Assembly (NCBI GenBank): GCA_963667515.2
Contig: CAXXXY010000007.1
Location: forward strand, 248,001-312,000
Reading direction: 5' to 3'
From: VYDC01 sp963667515
GTDB taxonomy: Bacteria > Chloroflexota > Dehalococcoidia > UBA2979
DNA: 64,000 nt
The notes below the pieces were generated by a model, which saw nothing but the letters and a program-made list of their open reading frames with translations, made no database searches and was not told the origin of the DNA. The position numbers were made by a program, and so were the translations under genes. Positions 54,334 through 62,690 of the stretch are shown one piece after another. Numbering within the stretch: position 1 is the first letter of the stretch; every line of letters starts with the position of its first letter.

Positions 54334-56908
54334 ACGGCGTGGCGCCGCGGAGCGCGGTGGGCTCGTCGAGCAGGGCGCCGGTCGCGCGCAGCGCCGCGAG
54401 CGCGGCCGCGTCGAGGCCAGCGAGGCCTGTGAGCACCTCGTCGTTGTGCTGGGCGAAGAGCGGCGCCGGGCGGGCGCGACGCGGGGGCTGCCAGCGCGAG
54501 AGGCGCCACGGCTGCCCCTCGTAGCGCTGCGCCCCGACCTCGGGGTGCACCGTGTCGACCCAGTAGTCGCGGGCGTAGAGGTGCGGGTCGGCGGCGAGCT
54601 CCCAGTTCGCCAGCACGGGCCCCGCGGGCACGCCCGCCGCCTGCAGCCGCCGCGCCGCCTCGTGGTGGTCGAGCGCCGCGCTCCACGCCTCGACACGCGC
54701 GTCGATGGCGTCGTGGGCGCCGATGCGATCGGCGAGCGTCGGGTGCGCCGTCGCGAGCTCGGGCGCGCCGATCATGGCGCAGAGCGCCGCCCACTGCTCG
54801 TCGGACTCGCAGGCGAGGGCGAGCCAGCAGTCGTCGCCGGCCGAGCGGTAGGCGCCCTGCGGCGCCACGCGCGGTGAGCGGTTCGCGAGCGGCCCGGCGA
54901 CGCGCCCCGTGAGCTGGTGCTCCATCACCGAGTCGACCGAGAAGAGCGTGCCGCAGGCGAAGAGCGACACCTCGATGCGCTGGCCGCGGCCGCTGCGCTC
55001 GCGCTCCAGCAGCGCGGCGACCACGGCGGCGACCGCGCTCGTGCCGGCGATCGGGTCGGTGTGGAACGAGCCGGTCTGGTGCAGCTCGCCGGGGCCGTAG
55101 CCCGTGCGCGAGACGATCGAGGTCGTCGCCTCCATCGTGGAGCCGGCGGCGCGGTAGTCGGTGAGCGGCCCGCTGGCGCCGAAGCCGGAGATCGAGGCGA
55201 GGATCAGCCGCGGGTTGCGGGTGGCCAGCGTCTCGTAGCCGATGCCGAGGCGCGGGAAGACGCGCGGGCTGTTGTTCTCCAGCACCATGTCTGCGCGCTC
55301 CGCGAGGCGCAGGAAGGCGTCGCGCCCGCCCTCGGTCGTGAGGTCGATGCACACGCCGCGCTTGTTGCGGTTGAGCTGGTTGAAGCCGTGCCCGCGGTCG
55401 TGGGCGCGCGGCCACGCCTGGTTGCCGCTGAAGTGCCACGAGCGCATGAACTGCGCCAGCGGCGCCTCCACGATCACGACATCGGCGCCGAGGTCGGCGA
55501 AGTACTGGCCCGCGAGCGGCCCGGCCCACGCGCTCGTCACCTCCAGCACCGTGAGGCCCGCGAGCGGCCCCTCGCTCGCCCTAGCAGCGCCGGCACCGCC
55601 CGTCGCACGGGCCGCCGCCGTCGCCTCCGCGGGCGCCGCGCGGCTCGGCGGGTCCGCGTCGACCGGCGGGTCCGCGTCGACCGGCGGGTCCGCGTCGCCC
55701 GCATGCTCGTCGAGTCGGGGCGCGCGTCCGCGCGGGCCGACGGCGCTGCGCGACATGCGCCACGGCGAGCCCGGGACGCGCAGCGAGGCGCCGTTCGCGC
55801 CCGCGACCGTCGCCCCGGGGGGCGCCTCGACGGGCAGCCACCAGTCGCGCGCCGCGTGCTGCGGCGAGTCGAGCAGCTCCGGCGTCAGCGCGATCGGCGT
55901 GAGGCCGGTGACGCGGGCCTGCTGCGCGCGGCGGTAGATCTCCTCGCGCGGCAGCTCGGCGGCCCACACCGCGAGCCGCGCCAGCACCTCGGGCTGGGCG
56001 GCGCGCCAGCCCTCGGCGTCCGCGATCGCGGGGTCGTCGGCGCGCTCGGCGTCGCCGAGCAACGCGAACACCGCGCGGTTGATCGAGGTGACGAGCAGGT
56101 AGCCGTCGGCGCACGGCAGCACCGTGGTGCCGACGCGGCGGCGCACCGTCCCCTCCTGCCTCCACTCCGAGATCACGAAGACGTGCGAGCTGACCGATGC
56201 CTCGAAGGTCGCCACCTCGACGTGCTGGCCGCGCCTCTCGCGGGCGTCGCGGGGCCGCGCCTCCCACAGCGCGACCAGCGCCGCGGCCGCGAGCTGCGTG
56301 CCGGCGTGCAGCTCCGCCTGGTAGCCGGGCACCAGCAGCGGCGGCTTCCCCGGCTCGCCGCAGAAGTACATCCAGCCGCCCATGGCGTAGTCAACGATCT
56401 CGGAGCTGCTGCGGCTGGCGTAGGGCCCGTCCGCGCCGAACGGGCTGTGCGAGGCGTAGACGAGGCGCGGGTTCGCGGCGCGCGCGGCGGCCTCCTCGAG
56501 GCCGAGCGCCGCCATCGCGTCGGCGCCGCGGTCCTCGATCAGCACGTCAGCCGAGGCCACGAGCTCGCGCAGCCGCGCGGCGTCCGCGGGGAGCGCTGGG
56601 TCGAGCGCGATCGAGCGCTTGCCGGCGTCCAGCGCGAGGTGCAGACCGCCGCCCTCGACCCTGCCCTCGACGCTCGGCGCGTCGCCCGCGAAGGGGCCCA
56701 GCGCGCGCAGCCGCCGTCCGCCGGGCAGCGCCTCGGCCGGCGGCTCGACGAGCAGCACGTCGGCGCCCAGGTCGGCGAGCAGCCGCGAGGCGAGCGCGCC
56801 CGCGACGCCCTCGGAGCAGTCGATCACGCGCGTCCCGGTGAGCGGCGGCTCGCCGAGCGCCGGCGGCGGCTCTCCCTGCGAGCTAGGGCCCGCGTCGCGG
56901 GCCGTCAT
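54332..56908 (-). CDS. Tandem (fused) class III CoA-transferase, CaiB/BaiF family
   Basis: This 858-residue protein contains two CoA-transferase III domains, about 20-395 and 445-850, joined by an Asp/Pro/Ala-rich linker with a VDADPP repeat. Both begin with the family Rossmann motif (DCSEGVAGALASRLLADLGA; EVTSAWAGPLAGQYFADLGA). The C-terminal domain has SFHTDPIAGTSA with the catalytic Asp (about 617). The N-terminal domain reads GYQAELHAGTQL, with Glu in that place, so it may be inactive or structural. The enzyme would transfer CoA between carboxylates. The gene overlaps the preceding small membrane-protein gene by 26 bp. Confidence 0.88.
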   Translation of the reverse strand: MTARDAGPSSQGEPPPALGEPPLTGTRVIDCSEGVAGALASRLLADLGADVLLVEPPAEALPGGRRLRALGPFAGDAPSVEGRVEGGGLHLALDAGKRSIALDPALPADAARLRELVASADVLIEDRGADAMAALGLEEAAARAANPRLVYASHSPFGADGPYASRSSSEIVDYAMGGWMYFCGEPGKPPLLVPGYQAELHAGTQLAAAALVALWEARPRDARERRGQHVEVATFEASVSSHVFVISEWRQEGTVRRRVGTTVLPCADGYLLVTSINRAVFALLGDAERADDPAIADAEGWRAAQPEVLARLAVWAAELPREEIYRRAQQARVTGLTPIALTPELLDSPQHAARDWWLPVEAPPGATVAGANGASLRVPGSPWRMSRSAVGPRGRAPRLDEHAGDADPPVDADPPVDADPPSRAAPAEATAAARATGGAGAARASEGPLAGLTVLEVTSAWAGPLAGQYFADLGADVVIVEAPLAQFMRSWHFSGNQAWPRAHDRGHGFNQLNRNKRGVCIDLTTEGGRDAFLRLAERADMVLENNSPRVFPRLGIGYETLATRNPRLILASISGFGASGPLTDYRAAGSTMEATTSIVSRTGYGPGELHQTGSFHTDPIAGTSAVAAVVAALLERERSGRGQRIEVSLFACGTLFSVDSVMEHQLTGRVAGPLANRSPRVAPQGAYRSAGDDCWLALACESDEQWAALCAMIGAPELATAHPTLADRIGAHDAIDARVEAWSAALDHHEAARRLQAAGVPAGPVLANWELAADPHLYARDYWVDTVHPEVGAQRYEGQPWRLSRWQPPRRARPAPLFAQHNDEVLTGLAGLDAAALAALRATGALLDEPTALRGATP

Positions 56909-57101
56909 GCAGTGCGCTCCATATCTGCGTGCCGATCCCCCCGCCCACGGCGCCGAAGGCCCCGGCGATCACCATCAGCGGCAGGCTGAGCCCGCCCCCG
57001 TAGCCCACGGCGACCGCGATCGCGGGACGCACGATGAGCAGCCACAGGATGAGCGCCGTGACGAGCCCGATCCAGGTGCCCCGGTTGTAGCGCTGACCCA
57101 T
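56883..57101 (-). CDS. Small two-TM membrane protein of unknown function
   Basis: This 72-residue protein starts at ATG 57101 with GGGGTGAG upstream. It has two hydrophobic helices (TWIGLVTALILWLLIV; LSLPLMVIAGAFGAVGGGIG). Its TAG lies 26 bp inside the start of the CoA-transferase gene, so the two are probably co-translated. It follows the Gfo/Idh/MocA gene region on the same strand. No family recognised. Confidence 0.65.
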   Translation of the reverse strand: MGQRYNRGTWIGLVTALILWLLIVRPAIAVAVGYGGGLSLPLMVIAGAFGAVGGGIGTQIWSALHDGPRRGP

Positions 57102-57128
57102 GCTGCTCACCCCGCTCGCCCGTTGCGC

Positions 57129-58214
57129 TCACACGGGGCGCCGCTGCTGGTACTGCGGGATCTCGATGCGCGTCCCGCCCGCGCGCGCCGACTCGGCGGC
57201 GAGCAGGCCGGGCACCGAGAACATCAGCCCGTCGTAGACATCGACGGGCGGCGGGCGCCCCTCGCGGATCGCGTCTAGGAAGTCGCGCATCATCATCCAG
57301 TTCATCGCCGCCACGCCGGTCTGCGTCGCGGCCGCGGGCGCGCTCGGCACGTCCGTGCCGAGGGGCAGCTCGATCGGGCCGGTGACGTGCGGGATGCGCT
57401 CGCTGAACAGCCGCGGCTTGTCGAGCCACACCCAGCCGGTGTCCAGCGACGCCTCCGTGCCGAACAGCGCGAAGCGGTGGCCGTGCCAGTGCGCGTTGGC
57501 GAGCGAGACGGTGAGCCGCACCATCGCGCCGTCGGTGAGGCGGATCAGCGCCGTCTGCACGTCGTAGATGTCGGGGTCGCCGAAGGAGCCGCCCGTGCCC
57601 ATGCACACCACCTCGGTGGGGTACTGGCCGGTGATCGAGAGCAGCGGGCCCAGGCTGTGCGTGCAGTAGGTGATGGGGTTGGTGCGCTCCATGCGCCACG
57701 TCGGGTTGCCCTCGGCGTCGCGCAGGATCGGGCGCATGTCCTGCATCATCTCGGCCTCGGCGTAGAACAGCCGGCCGAACTCGCCGGCCGCGTGCATCCG
57801 CCGAGCGCTGTCGACGAAGCCCCAGTAGAGGGCGTTCTCCGCGAGCATGTAGCTGGCGTCCGAGGCCTCCACGGCGGCCAGCAGCTGCTCGCACTCCTCG
57901 ATGTTCCACGCCGCGGGGATCTCGCTGAGCACGTGGACGCCTCGCCCCAGCGCGAGCACCGCGTCGGCCACGCGCCCGATCGGCGGCGTCGCCAGCACCA
58001 CGAGGTCCACCGGCGTGCCGCCGTCCAGCAGCTCGGCGAGCGAGTCGGCCTCGGCGGGGGCGGCGCCCGCGGGCAGCAGCTCGCGAGCGGCGGCGCGCTG
58101 CGCCTCGTCCGGGTCGACGAGGGCGGCGACCCGCGCGTCGGGCATGTCGCGCAGCACCCGCAGAAACGTCGAGCCGCGCCGCAGCCCGACGATCGCCACG
58201 CGCATCTGGTCCAT
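57129..58214 (-). CDS. Gfo/Idh/MocA-family oxidoreductase
   Basis: This 361-residue protein has an N-terminal NAD(P)-binding half (MRVAIVGLRRGSTFLRVL) in which the usual GxGxxG is GLRRGS. PVDLVVLATPP and HVLSEIPAAWN follow, close to the EKP-type motif region. The C-terminal half has the family's beta-sheet with NPITYCTHSLGPLLSITGQY, where His may be the catalytic residue. It would oxidise a sugar or polyol-like substrate. A D-2-hydroxyacid dehydrogenase gene lies upstream on the same strand, and together they suggest hydroxy-acid or polyol catabolism. The stop is TGA. Confidence 0.85.
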   Translation of the reverse strand: MDQMRVAIVGLRRGSTFLRVLRDMPDARVAALVDPDEAQRAAARELLPAGAAPAEADSLAELLDGGTPVDLVVLATPPIGRVADAVLALGRGVHVLSEIPAAWNIEECEQLLAAVEASDASYMLAENALYWGFVDSARRMHAAGEFGRLFYAEAEMMQDMRPILRDAEGNPTWRMERTNPITYCTHSLGPLLSITGQYPTEVVCMGTGGSFGDPDIYDVQTALIRLTDGAMVRLTVSLANAHWHGHRFALFGTEASLDTGWVWLDKPRLFSERIPHVTGPIELPLGTDVPSAPAAATQTGVAAMNWMMMRDFLDAIREGRPPPVDVYDGLMFSVPGLLAAESARAGGTRIEIPQYQQRRPV

Positions 58215-58301
58215 CGGGTCCCCCGTCGCACTCCCGGTCACGCTCGTCTGGGCGCGCTCTCCTGGTCTCGCTTCGGGCATCGGCCCCGCGCGCGCCTCAT
58301 C

Positions 58302-59258
58302 CTACGACGGCGCGCCCGCGGCGTAGGCGCGCACGTCCTCCAGCGCCTCGCCGTAGAAGATGCGGTAGCCCTGCTCCGTCACGTAGCCGACGTGCGGCGT
58401 GAGCACGCAGGTGGGCGCGCTCCGCAGCGGGTGATCGGCGGGCAGCGGCTCCACGTCGAAGACGTCGAGGGCGGCTACGGCCAGCGCACCGCTCGCGAGT
58501 GCCTCGACGAGCGCCGCCTCCTCGACGATCGGGCCGCGCGAGGTGTTCACCAGCACCGCCCCCGGCCGCATCGCGGCCAGCTCGGCCGCCCCCAGCAGGC
58601 CGCGCGTGCGACCCGAGAGCACGAGGTGGATCGTCACCACGTCGGCCTCGCCCAGCAGCGCGCGCAGCCCCGGCGCGAGCTCCACGCCGGCCTCGGCCGC
58701 GCGCTCGGCGGTCAGGTTCTGGCTCCACGCCACCACGCGCATCCCGAACGCCTGCCCCACGCGGGCGACCTGCGTGCCGATGCGCCCCAGCCCCACCACG
58801 CCCAGCGTCCGGCCGGCGAGCCCCTGCCCCAGCGTCACCTGCCAGCCGCCCTCGCGGATCGCGCGGTCCTCCTGCGGGATGCGGCGCGCGAGCGCGAGGA
58901 TCAGCCCCCACGCCAGCTCGGCGGTGGGGGTGGCGAGGCCGCCGGTGCCGCAGACCGTGACGCCGCGCTCGGCGGCCGCCTCCACATCGATCGCTGCGTT
59001 GCGCATCCCCGTGGTGACGAGCAGCCGCAGCCGCGGCAGCCGCGCGAGCAGCGAGCGCGGGAACGCGGTGCGCTCGCGCATGGCGACGATCGCGTCGAAG
59101 CCCGCCAGCCGCGCCGCGAGAGCGTCCTCGCCCACGAGGTGGTCGGCGAAGGCGCGCACCTCGACGCCCGCGCCCAGCGTCTCCCACGGCGCCATCGCCA
59201 GCGCGACGCCCTGGTAGTCGTCCAGCAGCGCCACGCGCTCGATCGGTGCTCCGGCCAC
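58302..59258 (-). CDS. D-2-hydroxyacid dehydrogenase
   Basis: From GTG 59258, which has a GAGGGGGCGAGG tract upstream, the protein is 318 residues. It has the NAD motif LGVVGLGRIGTQVA and the catalytic set: Arg in LVNTSRGPIV, Glu in DVFDVEPLPADHPL and His in LTPHVGYVTEQG. It should interconvert a 2-oxo acid and a D-2-hydroxy acid with NAD(P)H. Which acid is unknown. It precedes the Gfo/Idh/MocA gene by about 90 bp. An ATG at 59303 is also possible. Confidence 0.9.
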   Translation of the reverse strand: MAGAPIERVALLDDYQGVALAMAPWETLGAGVEVRAFADHLVGEDALAARLAGFDAIVAMRERTAFPRSLLARLPRLRLLVTTGMRNAAIDVEAAAERGVTVCGTGGLATPTAELAWGLILALARRIPQEDRAIREGGWQVTLGQGLAGRTLGVVGLGRIGTQVARVGQAFGMRVVAWSQNLTAERAAEAGVELAPGLRALLGEADVVTIHLVLSGRTRGLLGAAELAAMRPGAVLVNTSRGPIVEEAALVEALASGALAVAALDVFDVEPLPADHPLRSAPTCVLTPHVGYVTEQGYRIFYGEALEDVRAYAAGAPS

Positions 59259-59344
59259 CCTCGCCCCCTCCCGCGCCGCGCCGCTCTCGCCGCGCAGTAT
59301 CATCGCGCCGTCCAACGGCCCCTGCCCCGAAGACGAGGGACGCG

Positions 59345-59761
59345 ATGCGCTGGCTCCCCTTTCGCTGGCGGCTGCACGTGCATCGCTGGGTCTACCAGCT
59401 CTCGGGCGGGCGGCTGATGGGCCGCGGCGTCGCGGCGCCGATCCTGCTGCTGAGCACGCGCGGGCGGCGCAGCGGGAAGACGCGCACCTGGCCGCTCGCC
59501 TATCTCCCGCTCGTTGCGGGTGGCGACTCGGGTGGCTACGTCGTCGTCGCCTCGAACGGCGGGCAGGCGCGGCACCCGGGTGGTACTGGAACCTCGTCGC
59601 CGAGCCGCGAGTCCGCGTCCGCCTCGGCGGGCGCGCCTCGGGCGCGCGAGCGCGCGCGGCTGTGGGAGCGCGTCGTCGCGGGCTCGCCGGGCTACGCCCG
59701 CTACCAGCAGGGCACGACGCGCGAGATCCCGGTGGTGGTGCTGGAGCCCGACGCGGGCTAG
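59345..59761 (+). CDS. Deazaflavin (F420)-dependent nitroreductase-family protein, internally scrambled
   Basis: This 138-residue protein resembles the DDN family: LLLSTRGRRSGKTRTWPLAY, GGYVVVASNGGQARHPG and a C-terminal GTTREIPVVVLEP. Between about residues 79 and 100 the sequence reads TGTSSPSRESASASA instead of the conserved WYWNLVAEPRVRVR, which is present in the +1 frame. A base loss near 59581 and a compensating change near 59640 therefore replaced about 20 residues. The family reduces substrates with F420H2 or related flavins. The altered segment probably impairs function unless it is a sequence error. Confidence 0.7.
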   Translation: MRWLPFRWRLHVHRWVYQLSGGRLMGRGVAAPILLLSTRGRRSGKTRTWPLAYLPLVAGGDSGGYVVVASNGGQARHPGGTGTSSPSRESASASAGAPRARERARLWERVVAGSPGYARYQQGTTREIPVVVLEPDAG

Positions 59762-59809
59762 CCATCGCTCGCGAGCGCGCCGTGCGGGGGGGGGGGCCGC
59801 TCGCGGGGC

Positions 59810-60481
59810 CTACTCGCCGGGGAAGCGCAGCTCCACGCGCTCGCCCACGAAGCCGCCGGGCGGCGGCTGGCCGAGCTTCTCCATCAGCGACTGGAAGACC
59901 GGGTACTCCTGCGCGCCGACGATCGCGTAGCGGCCCTGGAAGACGAAGGTCGGGACGCCCGTCACGCCCAGCATCTGCGCCTGCGCGATGCCGCGCTCCA
60001 CCTCGCCGCGGTGCCGCCGCTCGTCGAGGGCGACGCCCAGCGCCTCGGGGTCGGCGCCGCCGCGGGCCGCGGCCTCGATCACCGCCTCGGGATCACCGAT
60101 GTCGCGCAGCTCCTCGAAGTAGGCGCGGAAGAGCGAGCGGTGCAGCGCGATCGCGTCGACGCCGGCCTCCTCGCCGAAGGCCGCCGCCTCCAGCGCCAGC
60201 TGCGAGTAGGAGGTGCGCTCGCGGCCGCGCGCGAAGCGCAGCCCCTCGCACGCGGCGCGCTCCTCGGCGGGGCTCGGCGGGTCGTTCGGGCCACGGCGGT
60301 AGCGCGCCGGCTTGCCCTTGGGCGGCGTGCCCGGGTCGAGCAGGAACGGCGCCCACGTCACCGCCACGTCGTACTCGCGCTGCAGCCGCTCGACCTGCAC
60401 GAGGCCGATGTAGCACCAGGGTCAGACGAAGTCGGAGTAGACCGTCAGCGATGCCGTGCCGTTCGCGGCGTCATCGACCAT
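59810..60481 (-). CDS. Selenocysteine-containing DsbA/FrnE-family thiol oxidoreductase
   Basis: The gene reads from ATG 60481 (GAGGGG about 8 nt upstream) through an in-frame TGA at codon 20 (forward TCA 60422-60424) to TAG 59810, 223 residues. Around the TGA it encodes VYSDFV-U-PWCYIGLVQVERLQ, where DsbA/FrnE proteins have CPWC, so Sec20-x-x-Cys23 is the likely active site. The rest has the FrnE helical insert (YSQLALEAAAFGEEAGVDAI) and a GVTGVPTFVFQGRYAIVGAQ segment with the cis-Pro loop. No signal peptide is present, so it may be cytoplasmic. A SECIS-like hairpin follows the TGA with the same spacing as in the gene at 36117. Confidence 0.85.
60391..60424 (-). promoter_or_regulatory. Candidate bacterial SECIS element (UGA plus hairpin)
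   Basis: On the minus strand TGA (60424-60422) is followed by 14 nt and then a 6-bp stem, CGGCCT (+15 to +20) pairing with AGGTCG (+26 to +31). The loop is CGTGC, with G at +22. Stem position and GTG apex match the hairpin after the TGA at 36312. Confidence 0.65.
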
Positions 60482-60653
60482 CGACGTCCCCTCTCACCGG
60501 GCGCTGCCCCAGGCGCACCCGTCTGGCGGCGGATCCGGGTCCGAGGCCGACAGGGTATCGCGAGGGGTCGCCGCCTGCCGGTCGCGCCGGGCGGCGGGCG
60601 GTGCGTCTAGCATCGGGCGCGCCGACGAGGCGAGGCGCGCGCGGGGAGGCACG

Positions 60654-61505
60654 ATGGCGGCGCGAGTGATCCGCGGCTACCTCGAGCTGCCGTGGGGGCA
60701 GGTGCACTACCGCACCGTCGAGGCGGCGGCCGGCCCCGACGCTGACGCGCGGCCGCTGCTGCTGATGCTGCACCAGACGCCGCTCGACTCCGAGCACTAC
60801 GAGCGCGTGCTGCCGCTGCTCGGCGAGTTCGCCCGCCCGGTCGCCGTCGACTCGCCGGGCTACGGCCTCTCGGACCGGCCGCCGCCGCGCGGCGACGCGA
60901 CGGGCGGTGCCGGCGCCGAGTGGGACGTCGAGGACTACGGCCGGCTGACGTGGGAGATCGCGGACCGCCTGGGCGGCGAGCGCGTCTACCTCTTCGGGCG
61001 GGCGACCGGCTCCGTGCTCGCCGTCGAGGCGGCGGCGCAGCGCCCGGAGCGGGTGCGCGCGCTGGTGCTGCACGGCCTGCCCGTCTACGACGACGCGACG
61101 AAGGCGCAGCGGCTCGCGGACGTCGAGTTCGGCGCGCCGATCGCGCCGACGGCGGACGGCGCGCATCTCGTGCGGCTGTGGGAGCGCGTGCTCGGGCAGT
61201 ACCCCTACCTCGAGCCCGACGCGGTGCAGTGGCACGTCGAGCGCTACCTCGCGGCAGGGCCCGACTTCGCGCTGGCCTACCGTGCGATCTGGCGCTACGA
61301 CCTCGCGGCGGCCGCGGCGCGGCTGCGCGCGCCGGTACTGCTGCTGGGCGGCACCCGCGACCGCGTCTTCGGCTGGTTCGAGGAGGGGCGCGCGCTGCTC
61401 CCCGACGCGGAGTGGGAGCTCTTCGGCGGCGCGACCGACTTCATCGCAGCCGACGAGCCGGAGCGCTTCGTCGCGCGGCTGCGGGCCTTTCTGGAGGCGC
61501 ACTAG
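60654..61505 (+). CDS. Alpha/beta-hydrolase-fold protein without catalytic triad
   Basis: This 283-residue protein begins RGYLELPWGQVHYRTVEA (ATG 60654, GGGGAGG upstream) and has a normal alpha/beta-hydrolase core: LLLMLHQTPLDSEHYERVLP and DSPGYGLSDRPPP. The nucleophile elbow reads FGRATGSVLAVEAA, with Ala where Ser should be. The His region reads FGGATDFIAADEP without a His at the usual place. It may bind a ligand rather than hydrolyse it, or use other residues. It is a paralogue of the proteins at 47318 and 62691. Its TAG is in the ACTAGC duplicated by IS481 copy 6. Confidence 0.85.
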   Translation: MAARVIRGYLELPWGQVHYRTVEAAAGPDADARPLLLMLHQTPLDSEHYERVLPLLGEFARPVAVDSPGYGLSDRPPPRGDATGGAGAEWDVEDYGRLTWEIADRLGGERVYLFGRATGSVLAVEAAAQRPERVRALVLHGLPVYDDATKAQRLADVEFGAPIAPTADGAHLVRLWERVLGQYPYLEPDAVQWHVERYLAAGPDFALAYRAIWRYDLAAAAARLRAPVLLLGGTRDRVFGWFEEGRALLPDAEWELFGGATDFIAADEPERFVARLRAFLEAH

Positions 61506-61506
61506 C

Positions 61507-62562
61507 TGTACTACCCAGGAAGGTTGTTCACAGGCGGGAGGCGGGGACGGCCCCGCCGACGCCGCCGTGCGGTAGGCGGTGATTGTAGCGGTAGAGCCAG
61601 CGTGGGAGCTGGCGCAGCCGCTCGGCGTTGGAGCGGTAGGGGCGGGCGTAGGCCCACTCGTTCTGCAGGATCTGGATGAAACGCTCGGCTTTGCCGTTCG
61701 TCTGCGGGCGGTAGGGCCGCGTGTGCGACAGCCGCACGTCTGTGGCAGCGGCGGCGCCGTGGAAGCTGCGGGCGACGGTGTAGGCCTTCGCGTTGTCGGT
61801 CAGGACCCGGCGCACGCGCACGCGCACGCCACGCCGGCGGAAGGCCGCGAGCGCCTGCTCGAGGAAGGCGGCGCAGCTCGCGCCACGCTCGTCGGGCAGG
61901 ACGGAGACGTAGGCGTAACGGCTGTGGTCGTCGACGGCGACGTGTAGGTACTCCAGCCCCAGCGAACGCCGCGAATGCGGCCCGGAGCGCGTCTCGGCGA
62001 AGCCAGGCGCCATTCGCTTGCCGCCGCCCTCGGGGACGCGCCCGAGCTTCTTCACGTCGAGATGCAGCAGGTCGCCGGGGGCGTCGTGCTCGTAGCGGAC
62101 CGGCTCCCGGGTGACGCGGTGCAGGCGGTCGAGCCGGTTGAGGCCGCGGCGCCGCAGCACGGCGTAGACCGTGGAGCGGGCGACCCCGAGCGCCCACTGG
62201 ATGCGATGCGGCCCGAATCCCTGCGTGCGTCGCACGGCGCAGATGCGTCGCTCCAGCTCGGGCGGCGTGCGCCGGGGATGCGCGCGCGGGGCGGAGCTGC
62301 GGTCCTCGAGCCCTGCCGCTCCCTCCGTCCGGAAGCGCCCCAGCCACTTGGCAACGGTGTGGCGGGAGACGCGGAAGTGGCGAGCGACCTCAGCCTGGGG
62401 CCAGCCGGCGTCCACTTCCCGCACGAGCTCGAGTCGGGTCAGCGGCGTCAGCCGCGCGTTACGATGGGCCATGAGGGTGTCCTCTCCTCGCTACTGCCGT
62501 GCTGTCACACACAGCAGCGGGCGAGGCCCCTCATCCTGTCAACAACCTACGTGGGAACTACA
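61507..62562 (-). mobile_element. IS481-family insertion sequence, copy 6
   Basis: This 1056-bp copy, 6 bp longer than the consensus because of an in-frame CGCACG duplication near 61816-61827, has perfect ACTAGC repeats at 61501-61506 and 62563-62568. The left repeat contains the stop of the upstream alpha/beta protein. Confidence 0.95.
61528..62472 (-). CDS. IS481-family transposase (copy 6, two-codon expansion)
   Basis: This 314-residue transposase is as intact as copies 3 and 5, but a 6-bp duplication gives VRVRVRRVLTDNAKAY, two extra residues just before the second catalytic Asp. Other differences include RTEG for RAEG. Activity is plausible but untested because the extra residues lie next to the active site. 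Confidence 0.92.
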   Translation of the reverse strand: MAHRNARLTPLTRLELVREVDAGWPQAEVARHFRVSRHTVAKWLGRFRTEGAAGLEDRSSAPRAHPRRTPPELERRICAVRRTQGFGPHRIQWALGVARSTVYAVLRRRGLNRLDRLHRVTREPVRYEHDAPGDLLHLDVKKLGRVPEGGGKRMAPGFAETRSGPHSRRSLGLEYLHVAVDDHSRYAYVSVLPDERGASCAAFLEQALAAFRRRGVRVRVRRVLTDNAKAYTVARSFHGAAAATDVRLSHTRPYRPQTNGKAERFIQILQNEWAYARPYRSNAERLRQLPRWLYRYNHRLPHGGVGGAVPASRL

Positions 62563-62690
62563 ACTAGCCGCGCCGTCGCCTCGTCGCCGCGCCTCTTACG
62601 CGCGGTAGGATGCGGGCGGCGGCGCGCCAGCGAGCGAGCGGCGGCCAGCGCCGCGGCACGAAGCAGCGCGGCGGCAGAGGAGCAGCGAGC

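Noticed and set aside
59786..59796. Run of 11 G as a quadruplex or regulatory element
   Set aside because: It is a single homopolymer between two gene ends without further G tracts, and could be a sequencing artefact.
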